NCBI RefSeq assembly: GCF_014699035.1
Contig: NZ_JACXAA010000008.1
Coordinates: forward strand, 62,001 to 126,000
DNA length: 64,000 nucleotides
Reading direction: 5' to 3'
Origin: Spirosoma validum
GTDB lineage: Bacteria > Bacteroidota > Bacteroidia > Cytophagales > Spirosomataceae
Shown: piece after piece, positions 44,576 through 53,454 of the stretch
How positions within the stretch are numbered: the stretch's first letter is position 1
How the letters are laid out: each line of letters opens with the position of its first letter
Notes under the pieces: model-generated
The model's database searches: none
Seen by the model: the letters and a program-made list of their open reading frames with translations, nothing else
What the model was told of the DNA's origin: nothing
Translations under genes and position numbers: made by a program

Positions 44576-45358
44576 CTATTTCCCCATCCACTGTTTGAAA
44601 TCACTAACCCGTTCACGGCTGACGAGAGCCTCTTTGTCGAAAACGGGCCGAAGGCTGAGGGCCAGTCGGTTACCGAAATAAGGTTGCATCTGCTCCACGG
44701 CCTGGTGGGTAACTAAGACGCCCCGATTAATGCGAAAAAAACGATTCGGATCGAGTGCGTCGGCCAGTTCATCGAGCGTGTAATCAACCAGGAATTTCTG
44801 ACCTGAATGCATGGCAAAGAAACTGTATCGCTCATCTGTGTAAAAATAAGCAATGTCGCCGACCTCAACCGAGAGCATACGCTGTCCCTGACGTACCAGA
44901 AACCGCTGGCGATAATTACGTGGAGTCTGTCCCTGAAGCTGTTGCAGGAGCTTTTCAATTTTGAACTCCGGTGCTTCTACCGACTGCCCACGCAGGTCTT
45001 CGTATTTTTGAAGGCTACGCTGTAAATCCTCACGCTGAACGGGCTTAAGCAGGTAATCGATGCTATTGACCTTGAAAGCCTGTAAGGCATACTCGTCGTA
45101 GGACGTAGTGAAAATCACCGTACTACGTACTGGAGTCCGCTCGAAGATTTCGAAACTCTGTCCATCGGCCAGTTCAATGTCTAAAAAAATCAGGTCTGGA
45201 TCGGGTTGACCTGCGGACCGACGGCCTTCCAGCCAAGCCACAGTATCTTCAATACTGGCGGTAACGCCCAGAATAGTGAGCGTGGGCGATACTTCGTGCA
45301 ATAACTTCTGAAGTTTGCGTACAGCTAATTCTTCATCTTCAACAATCAGGGCGTTCAT
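44576..45358 (-). CDS. LytTR-type response regulator
   Basis: 260 residues. Receiver domain at 1-120: acidic start (MNALIVEDEELAV), phospho-Asp in LIFLDIELADG, T in FTTSYDEYAL and K in LLKPVQRED. The LytTR DNA-binding domain follows at about 155-258 (RFLVRQGQRMLSVEVGDIAY, then FFRINRGVLVTHQAVEQM). The gene overlaps the upstream histidine kinase gene by four bases, so the two are coupled. It is the only LytTR regulator for four nearby kinases. Candidate DNA sites are the repeats upstream of the second kinase. Confidence 0.93.
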   Translation of the reverse strand: MNALIVEDEELAVRKLQKLLHEVSPTLTILGVTASIEDTVAWLEGRRSAGQPDPDLIFLDIELADGQSFEIFERTPVRSTVIFTTSYDEYALQAFKVNSIDYLLKPVQREDLQRSLQKYEDLRGQSVEAPEFKIEKLLQQLQGQTPRNYRQRFLVRQGQRMLSVEVGDIAYFYTDERYSFFAMHSGQKFLVDYTLDELADALDPNRFFRINRGVLVTHQAVEQMQPYFGNRLALSLRPVFDKEALVSRERVSDFKQWMGK

Positions 45359-46479
45359 GCGGTGATCAAGGCAGTTTGGAGTAACGGTAATATAACAGTA
45401 AACGAATCGGGTCCGGGTTTGATCACGGGTTCGATTTGACTAAGTAATTGATATTTAGACCGAATGTTCGACAGGCCAACCTGCGTTGACTCGATTTTAG
45501 CCAGCTCAGATCGGGCCGTTTTCTTCTGGAGGTTATTGCTGACTAACAAGCGGCCATCCGACGTAGTTAAAATTTCTATGCGTAACGGTCGGCTGGCCAG
45601 AATAACATTGTGCTTCACGGCGTTTTCGACCAGCAACTGTAGCGTGAGGGGCGGCAGGCGGTGTTGCCGAAAATAATTATCGACTTGGATATTGAGGTGT
45701 AAACCAGCTCCGTGTCGGGTTTTGAGCAAGTGATAATACGAATTGATAAAGGCTAATTCTTCGTCTAGTGTAGTTAACTCGTCGTTTTCATCTCCAGACG
45801 AATCCTCGCTTGAGGAGCGGTTCGTCTGAAGCATATATCGGTAAACGCGAGCCATCTGATCCACAAACTGCTCCGCTCGCTTCGGTTCGTCGGCGATCAA
45901 TGACGAGAGGGAATTTAGGCTGTTAAACAGAAAATGCGGATTAACCTGGCTTTTGAGACCTTGCAGTTTACCCTGCAGCGTTTCTTTTTTAAGTTTCTCC
46001 TTATTCACCTGGTGCTTCTGCCAACGGCTTAGTGAGTAAGAGGTTTCGTTAACACCTACCAGCAATAAAATGGCTATCAAATTAAAACCACATACAATCA
46101 CTAAAGAATCAGACGTGAGCTGATAACCAAAGGGGCGGAAACGAATAAAAAGCCAGGTATATATGGTTAAGAAAAAACCTGAGATGCCAATAAAAACCAG
46201 CGCCATCATGCCTGCGCGTACTACCGTTTGACGTAGTTCGGGATATTTTCTTACAACTGCATCGGCTGCCCAGTCATGCGGTATGAAGGCGATTGTCGTC
46301 AATACACAAATAAAGGCAGTTGCCTTTACGAGTACGTGCCAGCTGTGCAGGTAATCATGTCCAAAGACCAGATAACTCAGGATCGGCGTAAACCAGGGTA
46401 TCAACAGAACGTACGACCACGCTCCACGCCTTGAAAGACGCAGTGAACGGCAAATGCGGTCGAGTATAGGTCTGTTCAT
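45355..46479 (-). CDS. LytS-type sensor histidine kinase A
   Basis: 374 residues: four membrane helices in the first 150, a coiled linker, then the His_kinase segment LKSQVNPHFLFNSLNSLSSL with the acceptor His. The ATPase part has LQLLVENAVKHNVI and lacks the classical G1 box, as in LytS/YehU kinases. An acidic serine-rich insert (SSSEDSSGDENDE) sits between them. It is translationally coupled to the LytTR regulator. It resembles kinase A' at 49808 in length and in the membrane region (IPWFTPILSYLVFG versus FPWFIPLLTYWVIG). No ligand-binding domain besides the helices. Confidence 0.92.
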   Translation of the reverse strand: MNRPILDRICRSLRLSRRGAWSYVLLIPWFTPILSYLVFGHDYLHSWHVLVKATAFICVLTTIAFIPHDWAADAVVRKYPELRQTVVRAGMMALVFIGISGFFLTIYTWLFIRFRPFGYQLTSDSLVIVCGFNLIAILLLVGVNETSYSLSRWQKHQVNKEKLKKETLQGKLQGLKSQVNPHFLFNSLNSLSSLIADEPKRAEQFVDQMARVYRYMLQTNRSSSEDSSGDENDELTTLDEELAFINSYYHLLKTRHGAGLHLNIQVDNYFRQHRLPPLTLQLLVENAVKHNVILASRPLRIEILTTSDGRLLVSNNLQKKTARSELAKIESTQVGLSNIRSKYQLLSQIEPVIKPGPDSFTVILPLLQTALITA

Positions 46480-46641
46480 GGTTCGTTTACTAGTAGACTC
46501 TGGGGCTGCTCATGAGGATAAAGATAGAGGGTAATCCTACAAAATCAGTTGTGCGTATTGAATCAATTGTCTAAACCGAATCGTGAAAAGGAGAAAAGTA
46601 AGAGTTAACTGTATCGGGTTATCGATCATGTTCAGCTACGT

Positions 46642-47736
46642 TTATACGATTAGTAACGGAAGAGCAACCTTGAAGTAATCGTCGGTTGTTTCGACAACAA
46701 CAGCTTCTGAACTCAGTAGTTCATACCGGGCCACGAGGCTAACCAGCCCAGCCCGGATGGCTTCTAACCGGATGGTTCGTTGCTGACGGTTGTTAATCAC
46801 CTGAAGCCAGCCATCGGGGGTAACGTCAATACATATCACCAACGGCTTACCCGTCGACATGGTATTATGCTTAACCGCGTTATCGACCAGGGTTAATAAG
46901 CTGAGTGGCAATACACTACGTGTCAGGAGCATGCTACTCACATACGAAGGATGGTCAATACGCAGACTGGTTTGGTACCGTACCTGCAACAGGTCAGCAT
47001 AAAGACTAATGAATTCTAACTCGGCCTGCAACGTAACGCATGCACTTTGGTCATTCGATCGACCGCTTTGCAGCATATACCGGTAAACGCGGGCCATTTT
47101 ATCGACAAATTCCTCGGCTTGTTTAGGTTCTTCGCCGATAAGTACCGAAACGGAATTGAGCGCATTAAACAGGAAGTGCGGATTCAATTGCCCTTTTAAC
47201 GTATCATACTGACTTTGGAGCGCCTGACGTTGCAGGTGTTCATCTTCCTGAAGTTCAAGTTTCCACTGCGAGTACGTATAAAACAAGCCTAGAGCGACGC
47301 ATAAAAACGCATCGGAAAGCAGCCCAACTATCCAAACTGGCCGTACTGCCAGCCAGGTAAACGGTACGCTTGTTAGTGTACTATACGCACAGACATAAAC
47401 AATGGATAGTCCTATCGTGAGAGCGCCAATGAACGTTAGCATGACCAGCGTACGAGGTACGGTCTGCTGCATACCCGGATAATGCCGAATCGACCAACGT
47501 ACTGTTAACGTGATCAGAACAACAGAGAACCAGTAAAGACTGAATGCTAACGCGGTCCCGATGACAAACGTGAATGGATTCCTGAAATACGCTGAACCGA
47601 TGAAGTAATAGTTAGCCAGCAGAAACAGCGGAGGCATTAGCCGTACGTGCCAGCGCCACTCGCGCTCGCAAAAAAAACGAGGACGGTAGCTATCGACTCT
47701 GCTTGGGGGAGACCAGTTGGTAAGAAGCGGCATCAT
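46642..47736 (-). CDS. LytS-type sensor histidine kinase B
   Basis: 364 residues with four or five membrane helices, coiled linker, LKGQLNPHFLFNALNSVSVL and LLTLVDNAVKHNTM. It pairs in sequence with kinase B' on the other strand at 48543 (membrane stretch NYYFIGSAYFRNP versus NYYLIGLDYFTDL; VRWSIRHYPGMQQ versus VRWAISYYPAVEQ). Upstream lie five GTATSRATT-like repeats, read as AATTCATAC along the gene, that could bind the LytTR regulator. A gap of about 160 bases separates it from kinase A in the same direction. Confidence 0.92.
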   Translation of the reverse strand: MMPLLTNWSPPSRVDSYRPRFFCEREWRWHVRLMPPLFLLANYYFIGSAYFRNPFTFVIGTALAFSLYWFSVVLITLTVRWSIRHYPGMQQTVPRTLVMLTFIGALTIGLSIVYVCAYSTLTSVPFTWLAVRPVWIVGLLSDAFLCVALGLFYTYSQWKLELQEDEHLQRQALQSQYDTLKGQLNPHFLFNALNSVSVLIGEEPKQAEEFVDKMARVYRYMLQSGRSNDQSACVTLQAELEFISLYADLLQVRYQTSLRIDHPSYVSSMLLTRSVLPLSLLTLVDNAVKHNTMSTGKPLVICIDVTPDGWLQVINNRQQRTIRLEAIRAGLVSLVARYELLSSEAVVVETTDDYFKVALPLLIV

Positions 47737-47764
47737 GGATCAGACAGCAAAAATGCCCATGTCC

Positions 47765-47838
47765 GTATCAATTTTCAGACCGTTAGTGTATCGATTGTAT
47801 GAAATGCTGTATGAATTGAGAAAAATAGCGTATGAATT
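47765..47838. promoter_or_regulatory. Array of five GTATSRATT-type repeats
   Basis: Direct repeats GTATCAATT (47765), GTATCGATT (47788), GTATGAAAT (47797), GTATGAATT (47809) and GTATGAATT (47830), about 30-100 bases upstream of kinase B. Two of the pairs are 21 and 23 bases apart, roughly two helical turns, as expected for paired LytTR-domain sites. The sites and the binding protein are inferred. Confidence 0.5.
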
Positions 47839-47895
47839 GTAAAAAAAAAGTTGAACAGGTTCCGTTCGATAAATATGACACGTAGTGAATGTCCC

Positions 47896-48439
47896 TGATA
47901 GTGTCTCAGTTTGACATTTACTTTTCACTTGTAACCTCAACCCCGTATCGTATTGCCGCTTCAAGTATATCCATGTGTATATCGTTTAGCGTTTTGAACT
48001 TAATGCAATAGCCGCTCACGCTTGCCTTGCCGAGTTTTTCTCCATAGGTCTGGGCTAAGTGTTTCTTATCGTCAATACCAAGGATATAGACTGAGATTCC
48101 GGTTGAGTTCGCACTGATACCTATCTGATAAAACTCTCTGGTTTTTCCATCAGCATAGTGTATGGTGTGAATTCCATAGCCTACAGCAGGATTAGAAACA
48201 GTTTTATTTTCACTGTTTTTTCCATCCAGAAACCATACTTTACAGGCTGGTATTACGTGCAGAATAAGGTGGTGCAACGCTTGCATGTCGCTGCGTTTTG
48301 GTTCAGGCTGGCTAGTAATATACGCTTCGATTTGCTCTTGTATGTTCATGTGATTCAGCTAGTTATAGATTGCTAGTTTACCTTTTCAGGGTTGGGTTTA
48401 TTTTTAGTCATACACTAACGTCAAACTGAGACACGATCA
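47896..48439. repeat. 20-bp inverted repeats flanking the DUF1801 gene
   Basis: TGATAGTGTCTCAGTTTGAC (47896-47915) and the inverted copy at 48420-48439 agree at 19 of 20 positions. Just outside lie imperfect direct repeats ATGTCCCTGAT (47889-47899) and ATGTCCTTGAT (48439-48449). The unit could be a small non-autonomous mobile element carrying the DUF1801 gene. Alternatively each arm is an operator of the two diverging kinase genes B and B', since it faces both in the same orientation. No transposase is present. Confidence 0.6.
47918..48349 (-). CDS. DUF1801 (YdhG-like) domain protein
   Basis: 143 residues. The N-terminal EQIEAYITSQPEPKRSDMQALHHLILHVIPACK and the following GKTREFYQIGISANSTGISVYILGID fit the YdhG/DUF1801 fold, whose biochemistry is not established. 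Cytoplasmic, no signal peptide. It lies between two diverging kinase genes and inside 20-bp inverted repeats, so it may be an inserted passenger. Base usage is AT-richer than the kinases, in line with that idea. It is on the minus strand like kinase B, but a 180-base gap with the repeat array separates them. Confidence 0.85.
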   Translation of the reverse strand: MNIQEQIEAYITSQPEPKRSDMQALHHLILHVIPACKVWFLDGKNSENKTVSNPAVGYGIHTIHYADGKTREFYQIGISANSTGISVYILGIDDKKHLAQTYGEKLGKASVSGYCIKFKTLNDIHMDILEAAIRYGVEVTSEK

Positions 48440-48542
48440 TGTCCTTGATTGGACTGGAAGTCAGCAGATTTCCCGCATTTCGCTAAAACTGGTTAAATTT
48501 AGCCGCTTAAATTAGCCCCAATTAGTTTGGGAATTATTACGC

Positions 48543-49616
48543 ATGGTTCAAGCCCTCTACCAACTAGTAGCCAGGAATTTCTCGAAATGGGAATTGAGGT
48601 ATCATGCACTGTTTATTCCGGTCCTGATTCCTATTTGCAATTACTATTTAATTGGACTGGATTATTTTACAGATCTGGGTCTGTTTATCGGAGGGACGGT
48701 GTTACTGATCATTTTATATGTTCTGACGACCTGGCTGATAGCGAAAGCGGTTCGTTGGGCAATCAGTTATTACCCTGCCGTAGAACAGTCTACGCAGCGT
48801 ACACTGACGTTGCTGGTTGTGCTGAGCACGTTATCTGCCGGAGCTGTTTTATTTGATGTGTTTGTGTACAGCCTGATTCCTGCGTTTGGAACCAAGTTTA
48901 CCTGGGTACGTATCCGCCCGATTCTGATACTGACTCTGCTATTTGATTTTGCATTCTGTACCGTACTGAGTCTGTCCTACGCTTACCAACAGTGGCACAA
49001 CGATCAGACTGCGAACGAACATTTACGAGCGGCTACGTATCAGCATCAGCTCGACGCGCTAAAAATGCAGATCAATCCGCACTTTCTGTTCAATAGTTTA
49101 ACCTCGCTTTCGTCGCTCATTGGTGAAAATAAACAGCTGGCGAGCCAGTTTGTTGACGAACTTTCGAAGGTATATCGGTATCTCCTGCAGGCAAATACCC
49201 ATGAGCTGGTTAGTCTGCAAACAGAGGTGAATTTTATGACCAGCTATAGCAGTCTGCTACAAACCCGCTACGGCTCAAGTTTGTCCATCACACAGAACGT
49301 CGACCCAGCGTATCTGGAGGGTAGCTTGCCTACATTAAGTTTACAGACACTCATCGATAACGCCATGAAACACAACGTAATGTCGCCGGGAAAACCATTG
49401 ATGATCAGCATTCGGACAACGTCAGATGGCGCGGTACTGGTGGAAAATAATCTACAGCGTAAAGTGGTTAAGGTTGAAACGATGCAGGCCAATCTGGAGA
49501 ATCTGACCGCCAAATACCGACGGCTGAGTAACGCTGAGGTTCAGGTGGAAGAAACGGACACGCATTTCAAGGTTTTGCTGCCGTTGCTAAGTAATCAACG
49601 GGTAGGAGAGGGCTGA
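48543..49616 (+). CDS. LytS-type sensor histidine kinase B'
   Basis: 357 residues: membrane helices up to residue 150, LKMQINPHFLFNSLTSLSSL with the acceptor His, and LQTLIDNAMKHNVM in the ATPase part. It is the plus-strand relative of kinase B. The promoter probably uses a TTAGTTTG-like box just before the ATG. The AATTCATAC-type repeats seen upstream of kinase B are not present here. It is followed after about 190 bases by kinase A'. No response regulator gene accompanies the plus-strand pair. Confidence 0.92.
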   Translation: MVQALYQLVARNFSKWELRYHALFIPVLIPICNYYLIGLDYFTDLGLFIGGTVLLIILYVLTTWLIAKAVRWAISYYPAVEQSTQRTLTLLVVLSTLSAGAVLFDVFVYSLIPAFGTKFTWVRIRPILILTLLFDFAFCTVLSLSYAYQQWHNDQTANEHLRAATYQHQLDALKMQINPHFLFNSLTSLSSLIGENKQLASQFVDELSKVYRYLLQANTHELVSLQTEVNFMTSYSSLLQTRYGSSLSITQNVDPAYLEGSLPTLSLQTLIDNAMKHNVMSPGKPLMISIRTTSDGAVLVENNLQRKVVKVETMQANLENLTAKYRRLSNAEVQVEETDTHFKVLLPLLSNQRVGEG

Positions 49617-49807
49617 TTTTCCGTGAACGAATGTATATTAACCGGCGAGTGGTAGGTCTTTTGTTGCCGGTTGTGGTTTCACGACTCCCGCATCGCTTTA
49701 CTCAAAACAGCGCCTGAAACAGGCATTTGGAAACATTCAGATAGGACCGTAACGAATACTGTGTGCAACTTGCGCTCCCTATTTACACATTCGTTGACCA
49801 GTCTATT

Positions 49808-50887
49808 ATGAAGCAGATGGCTACTGACCTATACCGGCGATTGCCGCGCATTCGGCCTCAGACTCAGTGGCACTTTCTGCTGTTGTTTCCGTGGTTTATT
49901 CCGCTACTGACGTATTGGGTCATTGGCTCCCGTTACTGGACAGAACCCTGGATTTTTATAACCGCTACGATCCTCAACCTGTCGATTGCCGGATGCTGTC
50001 TGGTTACGTTAGATCTGGTAACCCAGCATGTCATTAGCCGCTATCCCAATTTGGGGCAGACCTGGCAACGAGTCTGGCGGTTAATTGTCGTGTTCATGGT
50101 GATAACGCCCTGTTTCGTCTTTGGTACAATAACCGCCTACAGTTACTTCCATTTATTTGGCTACGTATATGATCCTGAAACGTTGTCAATTGGACGTATC
50201 GCTCTCGTTAATTTAATTGCTAACCTGTTATCCGTAGGGATTGACGAGAGTACATACTCTCTGAAAAAATGGCGTGAGAATAAACTGGAGAAGGAGCAGC
50301 TAGAAAAAATTAATATACAGAGCCAGTTGGAAAGCCTAAAGAACCAGGTTAATCCACACTTTCTGTTCAATAGTCTTAATTCACTCTCGTCGCTGATTGA
50401 CGAGGAACCCGAAAAAGCCGAACAGTTTGTCGACGAGATGGCTAAAGTATATCGATACTTGCTTCAAACCAATGAGGACGTATTGACAACGCTGGACACA
50501 GAACTAGGTTTCATTCAGTCGTATTATCACTTACTCAAAACCCGCTATGGTGCTGGAATTCAACTGACGGTAGATATTGTTTCTCAGGCGCGTACGTATC
50601 AATTGCCTCCACTTACTTTGCAGATGCTTGTCGAGAATGCGGTTAAACACAACGTCATTCACGCCAGTAAGCCTTTACTGATTGAAATTCGGACGACCGA
50701 CGACGGCCAATTGCTGGTACGTAACAATCGGCAGCGACGAACCAGCGGTCGGATTGCGTCTAACCAGGTTGGCTTATCGAACATTTCGGCCAAGTATCGC
50801 CTGCTAGCCCAAACTGATCCTGTCGTTTTAGCCGACGATGATTATTTTACGGTTATGTTGCCGCTGTTAAAACCAGCCCACGCCTGA
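49808..50887 (+). CDS. LytS-type sensor histidine kinase A'
   Basis: 359 residues from the ATG at 49808 (MKQMATDLYRRLPRIRP); a GTG at 49763 would add 15 residues with no support. Four membrane helices, then LKNQVNPHFLFNSLNSLSSL and LQMLVENAVKHNVI. It mirrors kinase A on the minus strand, sharing for instance the SYSLSRWQ/TYSLKKWR turn before the coiled linker. The acidic insert of kinase A is missing. A palindromic terminator follows. Confidence 0.92.
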   Translation: MKQMATDLYRRLPRIRPQTQWHFLLLFPWFIPLLTYWVIGSRYWTEPWIFITATILNLSIAGCCLVTLDLVTQHVISRYPNLGQTWQRVWRLIVVFMVITPCFVFGTITAYSYFHLFGYVYDPETLSIGRIALVNLIANLLSVGIDESTYSLKKWRENKLEKEQLEKINIQSQLESLKNQVNPHFLFNSLNSLSSLIDEEPEKAEQFVDEMAKVYRYLLQTNEDVLTTLDTELGFIQSYYHLLKTRYGAGIQLTVDIVSQARTYQLPPLTLQMLVENAVKHNVIHASKPLLIEIRTTDDGQLLVRNNRQRRTSGRIASNQVGLSNISAKYRLLAQTDPVVLADDDYFTVMLPLLKPAHA

Positions 50888-50940
50888 TACGGCGCCAGTT
50901 TGATTAGTAACGCGGTTTGTATATCTATCATCCAATGAAA

Positions 50941-51007
50941 AAACCCATGTCGATGATTGTACAGGAAATCCATAAGGAGTTCCGTGTGCAACCGTCGACA
51001 TGGGTTT
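50941..51007. terminator. Bidirectional terminator between kinase A' and the convergent membrane protein
   Basis: AAACCCATGTCGA (50941-50953) and TCGACATGGGTTT (50995-51007) form a perfect 13-bp stem around a 41-base loop. T-rich ends lie on both strands. Confidence 0.75.
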
Positions 51008-51033
51008 ATTTATTGGCTAATAGATGCCGGTTG

Positions 51034-52068
51034 TTATCCCTGAATGGGCCGATCTAACGTATTAGTCTCATCTTTAGACTCGGTTCCTACCTTAGCACCG
51101 TATCCGGCAGCCGCTACGCCAATCAATAAGCCAAAGAAACCGAAAATAGCGGCTTTCGATGCAGCCGAAGCCGTCGCGTCTGCTGCCTGCCGGGCTTTCA
51201 CTTCAGCTTCTTTCTTCGTCTGTTCAAACTTAGCCGCTGCCTGTTTGTAGGTGCTGATCCAGTTGTCTACGATTTGTTCAGATTCGGCCCGGCTTTTACC
51301 AGTTCGTTTCATAACCACATTCACCGCATCTTCCCGATCCACACTGTTGACCGTAGCCTGACCCTGTTTAAACAACCGATCGAATAGACCACCCGCAATA
51401 TCGTCCGAAGACTGAGGGTCGACAGCGGCCCGACTGGCGGCTGCTTTTGTCTGCTGACCAGCCTGATCGGCCTTACGTTCCAGGGTATTTGGATTTAGGT
51501 TTTCATTACCTGTCTGCCGTAACAGTTTGTTCGCTTCCTGCTTCAAATCGTTCAGATCCAGGTTTTGTAAATCAATCCCATTCTCTTTCAACTGGCCCTG
51601 TACCGCATTACCAATGCCGGGTGCGGCTGCCGCGACAGCAGACCCAGCGGTGCTAACCAGGCTACCCACTAGTCGTCCCGCCCCACCTATAAGACTGCCA
51701 AGGGTCGTCGTCAAAAAATAAATCGTTATTAAAGTAGCCAGACACCAGGTGAGTATCCCGTGAATGATACCATCGAACAGGCGGGGCGCGCTAGCTAGCC
51801 GACCAGCAATCCAGCCGCCTATAAATAAGGAAAACAGGCTGCTGACGATGTACCACACAGCACTTCCCGTACCTAGTCCAGCGGTCGGATTTCGTTCCGT
51901 TACCGGGTCAATAGTGCTTAAACCAATACCAACTCCTAATAAGGTCAGTAACATCTGGCTCACAATGGCCACCAGCACCCCAGCCAGGATGGCACTCCAG
52001 GAAATCCGTTTCATAAAATTGTTGCGGCCGTAAGCCGACTCAGTCGAGTAAGAAAGTGTACGTTCCAT
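51034..52068 (-). CDS. Membrane protein with glycine/alanine-rich helices and coiled region
   Basis: 344 residues. Three or four membrane helices lie in the first 150 (ISWSAILAGVLVAIVSQMLLTLLG, SLFSLFIGGWIAGRL, LATLITIYFLTTTLGSLIGGAG). A soluble polar part from 160 to 300 is rich in Gln, Lys, Ala and Asp. It includes NVVMKRTGKSRAESEQIVDNW, a helical repeat-like stretch. The C-terminal helix (AIFGFFGLLIGVAAAGYG) returns to the membrane. Such proteins are conserved in Bacteroidota and Proteobacteria but have no assigned role. The YtxH gene upstream, also on the minus strand, suggests envelope-stress association. Confidence 0.75.
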   Translation of the reverse strand: MERTLSYSTESAYGRNNFMKRISWSAILAGVLVAIVSQMLLTLLGVGIGLSTIDPVTERNPTAGLGTGSAVWYIVSSLFSLFIGGWIAGRLASAPRLFDGIIHGILTWCLATLITIYFLTTTLGSLIGGAGRLVGSLVSTAGSAVAAAAPGIGNAVQGQLKENGIDLQNLDLNDLKQEANKLLRQTGNENLNPNTLERKADQAGQQTKAAASRAAVDPQSSDDIAGGLFDRLFKQGQATVNSVDREDAVNVVMKRTGKSRAESEQIVDNWISTYKQAAAKFEQTKKEAEVKARQAADATASAASKAAIFGFFGLLIGVAAAGYGAKVGTESKDETNTLDRPIQG

Positions 52069-52134
52069 TTTAATTGATAATAACTTAGAGAATTAGCGAA
52101 AGAAGTAAAAAGGCCCTAATCCTTTCGGGCGTTG

Positions 52135-52175
52135 AAAGCGAATCTCGTCCGCTATGCGTTGAGGGATTCGCTTTT
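52135..52175. terminator. Hairpin between YtxH and the membrane protein genes
   Basis: AAAGCGAATC (52135-52144) pairs with GATTCGCTTT (52165-52174), a 10-bp stem with a 20-base loop. A U-run follows on the plus strand only, so for the minus-strand YtxH transcript the terminator is less classical. Confidence 0.5.
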
Positions 52176-52220
52176 GTATTTTATGACATGTTGAGTAAAC
52201 CAGAAGAAGCCACGAGTTCG

Positions 52221-52595
52221 TCAACTAGCCTTGAAGGTGTCGCGGAGTTTATCAACACCTGACTTTGCGTTATCCGCTAGTTGATCCGCTTTGTTATCTG
52301 CTTTATTGGCGTAGCCATCAAACTCATCCTGTGCTTTATCGGCCAGTTGACTCACGTTGGTTTTGATGTTGTCGATAGTTTGTCCAGCCTGTACTTTGGT
52401 TTTATCCCATTGGTCTTGAACGTTCTTGGTCTGGTCGCTCAGGGCACCCGCAATCTGTTTACGTAGTTTTTTACCTGATCGAGGTGCCAACAAAAGGCCA
52501 GCTACCAGGCCAGCAACTAGTCCTGTTAATAGACCTGACCGATAAGCCGGATCCGTGAGGTAATCCTGGGGATACTTTCTTTTTTCAAAAAGCAT
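52221..52595 (-). CDS. YtxH domain-containing protein
   Basis: 124 residues. The start has a membrane-associated GLLTGLVAGLVAGLLLAPRSGKKLR, the YtxH signature of Gly-rich helix followed by basic residues. Amphipathic coiled repeats follow (KTNVSQLADKAQDEFDGYANKADNKADQ), resembling late-embryogenesis-like or apolipophorin-like heptads. YtxH proteins are general-stress associated with no defined biochemistry. It stands upstream of the membrane protein gene in the same direction, 152 bases apart with a hairpin between. Confidence 0.88.
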   Translation of the reverse strand: MLFEKRKYPQDYLTDPAYRSGLLTGLVAGLVAGLLLAPRSGKKLRKQIAGALSDQTKNVQDQWDKTKVQAGQTIDNIKTNVSQLADKAQDEFDGYANKADNKADQLADNAKSGVDKLRDTFKAS

Positions 52596-52984
52596 GGTTT
52601 TGATATGATTAATTTTAAATGTAATGAACAGTCAAAATCATGCTTAAAAAGCGTGCCAGGAAATCGGTTAGCGGTTAATGGATTAAAAATAAGTACTTTT
52701 CGTAAAGAATATTACTTATGTATGTAAAAAAATGTAGGTATTTTTACTCAATATTGGGAAATACTACCCCATCTCTACGGGAAAGAGGGAACTACTCATG
52801 TTTGAGTAGCACTTAGCAAAAAGCGTATATACTGTTTTGGCTCCCGCTTGATTAGACGGACTTTATAAAGCGACAGTATTGTAAGTTACCTGTGTTCCCT
52901 CTCGTTTTGTTGAGGTCTAGGCGGTCCCGCTAAAACTAACCAATCTCATAAACGGTATTTTTATTACCTAAATGGACGTTAGCG
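52596..52984. other. Intergenic gap between YtxH and DinB-like genes
   Basis: About 390 bases, AT-rich, no credible coding frame. It must contain the YtxH promoter and the end of the DinB-like transcript, both on the minus strand. A 7-bp pair ATACTGT/ACAGTAT encloses about 37 bases near 52829-52880 and may be a weak terminator. Nothing else stands out. Confidence 0.45.
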
Positions 52985-53425
52985 TTAAAGTAACGTTTTC
53001 AGGTGATGCTCTAAATGCACTACGTAATCTTCGATAAGCCAGCCCAGTGTATAAGCCGCCGAGTTGGACGTAGTGAGTTGGACTGGGTGGGCTAGCGTCT
53101 CTGCCGAAAGGAATTCGACTACGTAGACAATCTGTGTATTCAGGCTTTGCCAAAGGGTTATTAAGTGCTCGATTGGTAAATCCTGATAATGATTGACAAT
53201 AACTAATTGATTCTGACTATAGGACTGAATCGGATACGGTCCATCAGCGAACTGCGCATCCGTAAATCGTTTTAGGTTATTAATTGCTGAATCAATCAAA
53301 TGGCCTAAAATTTCTTTCCGTGACCATTTTTCAGGCACCTTTTGTGCCAATTCCGTTACAGATCGCGTAGCCAGGCGCGCAGGAACCTCGGCAATATGAG
53401 TACGTAGTCGATGAAGGGCATCCAT
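52985..53425 (-). CDS. DinB-like four-helix metal-binding protein
   Basis: 146 residues. The DinB_2 pattern is present: KWSRKEILGHLIDSAINNLKR supplies a metal-binding His, and EDYVVHLEHHLKTLL near the C-terminus supplies further His ligands. YSQNQLVIVNHYQDLP, around 70-85, is typical. These proteins include thiol-S-transferases and many of unknown substrate. It lies downstream of the esterase gene on the same strand, with a strong terminator between them, so it is transcribed separately. Confidence 0.85.
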   Translation of the reverse strand: MDALHRLRTHIAEVPARLATRSVTELAQKVPEKWSRKEILGHLIDSAINNLKRFTDAQFADGPYPIQSYSQNQLVIVNHYQDLPIEHLITLWQSLNTQIVYVVEFLSAETLAHPVQLTTSNSAAYTLGWLIEDYVVHLEHHLKTLL

Positions 53426-53454
53426 GGTTTAAACGTGTCTTTATGTAAAATGAA

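Noticed and set aside
47740-47964. Minus-strand frame of 74 codons before kinase B
   Set aside because: It overlaps the end of the DUF1801 gene and crosses the repeat array; composition looks non-coding.
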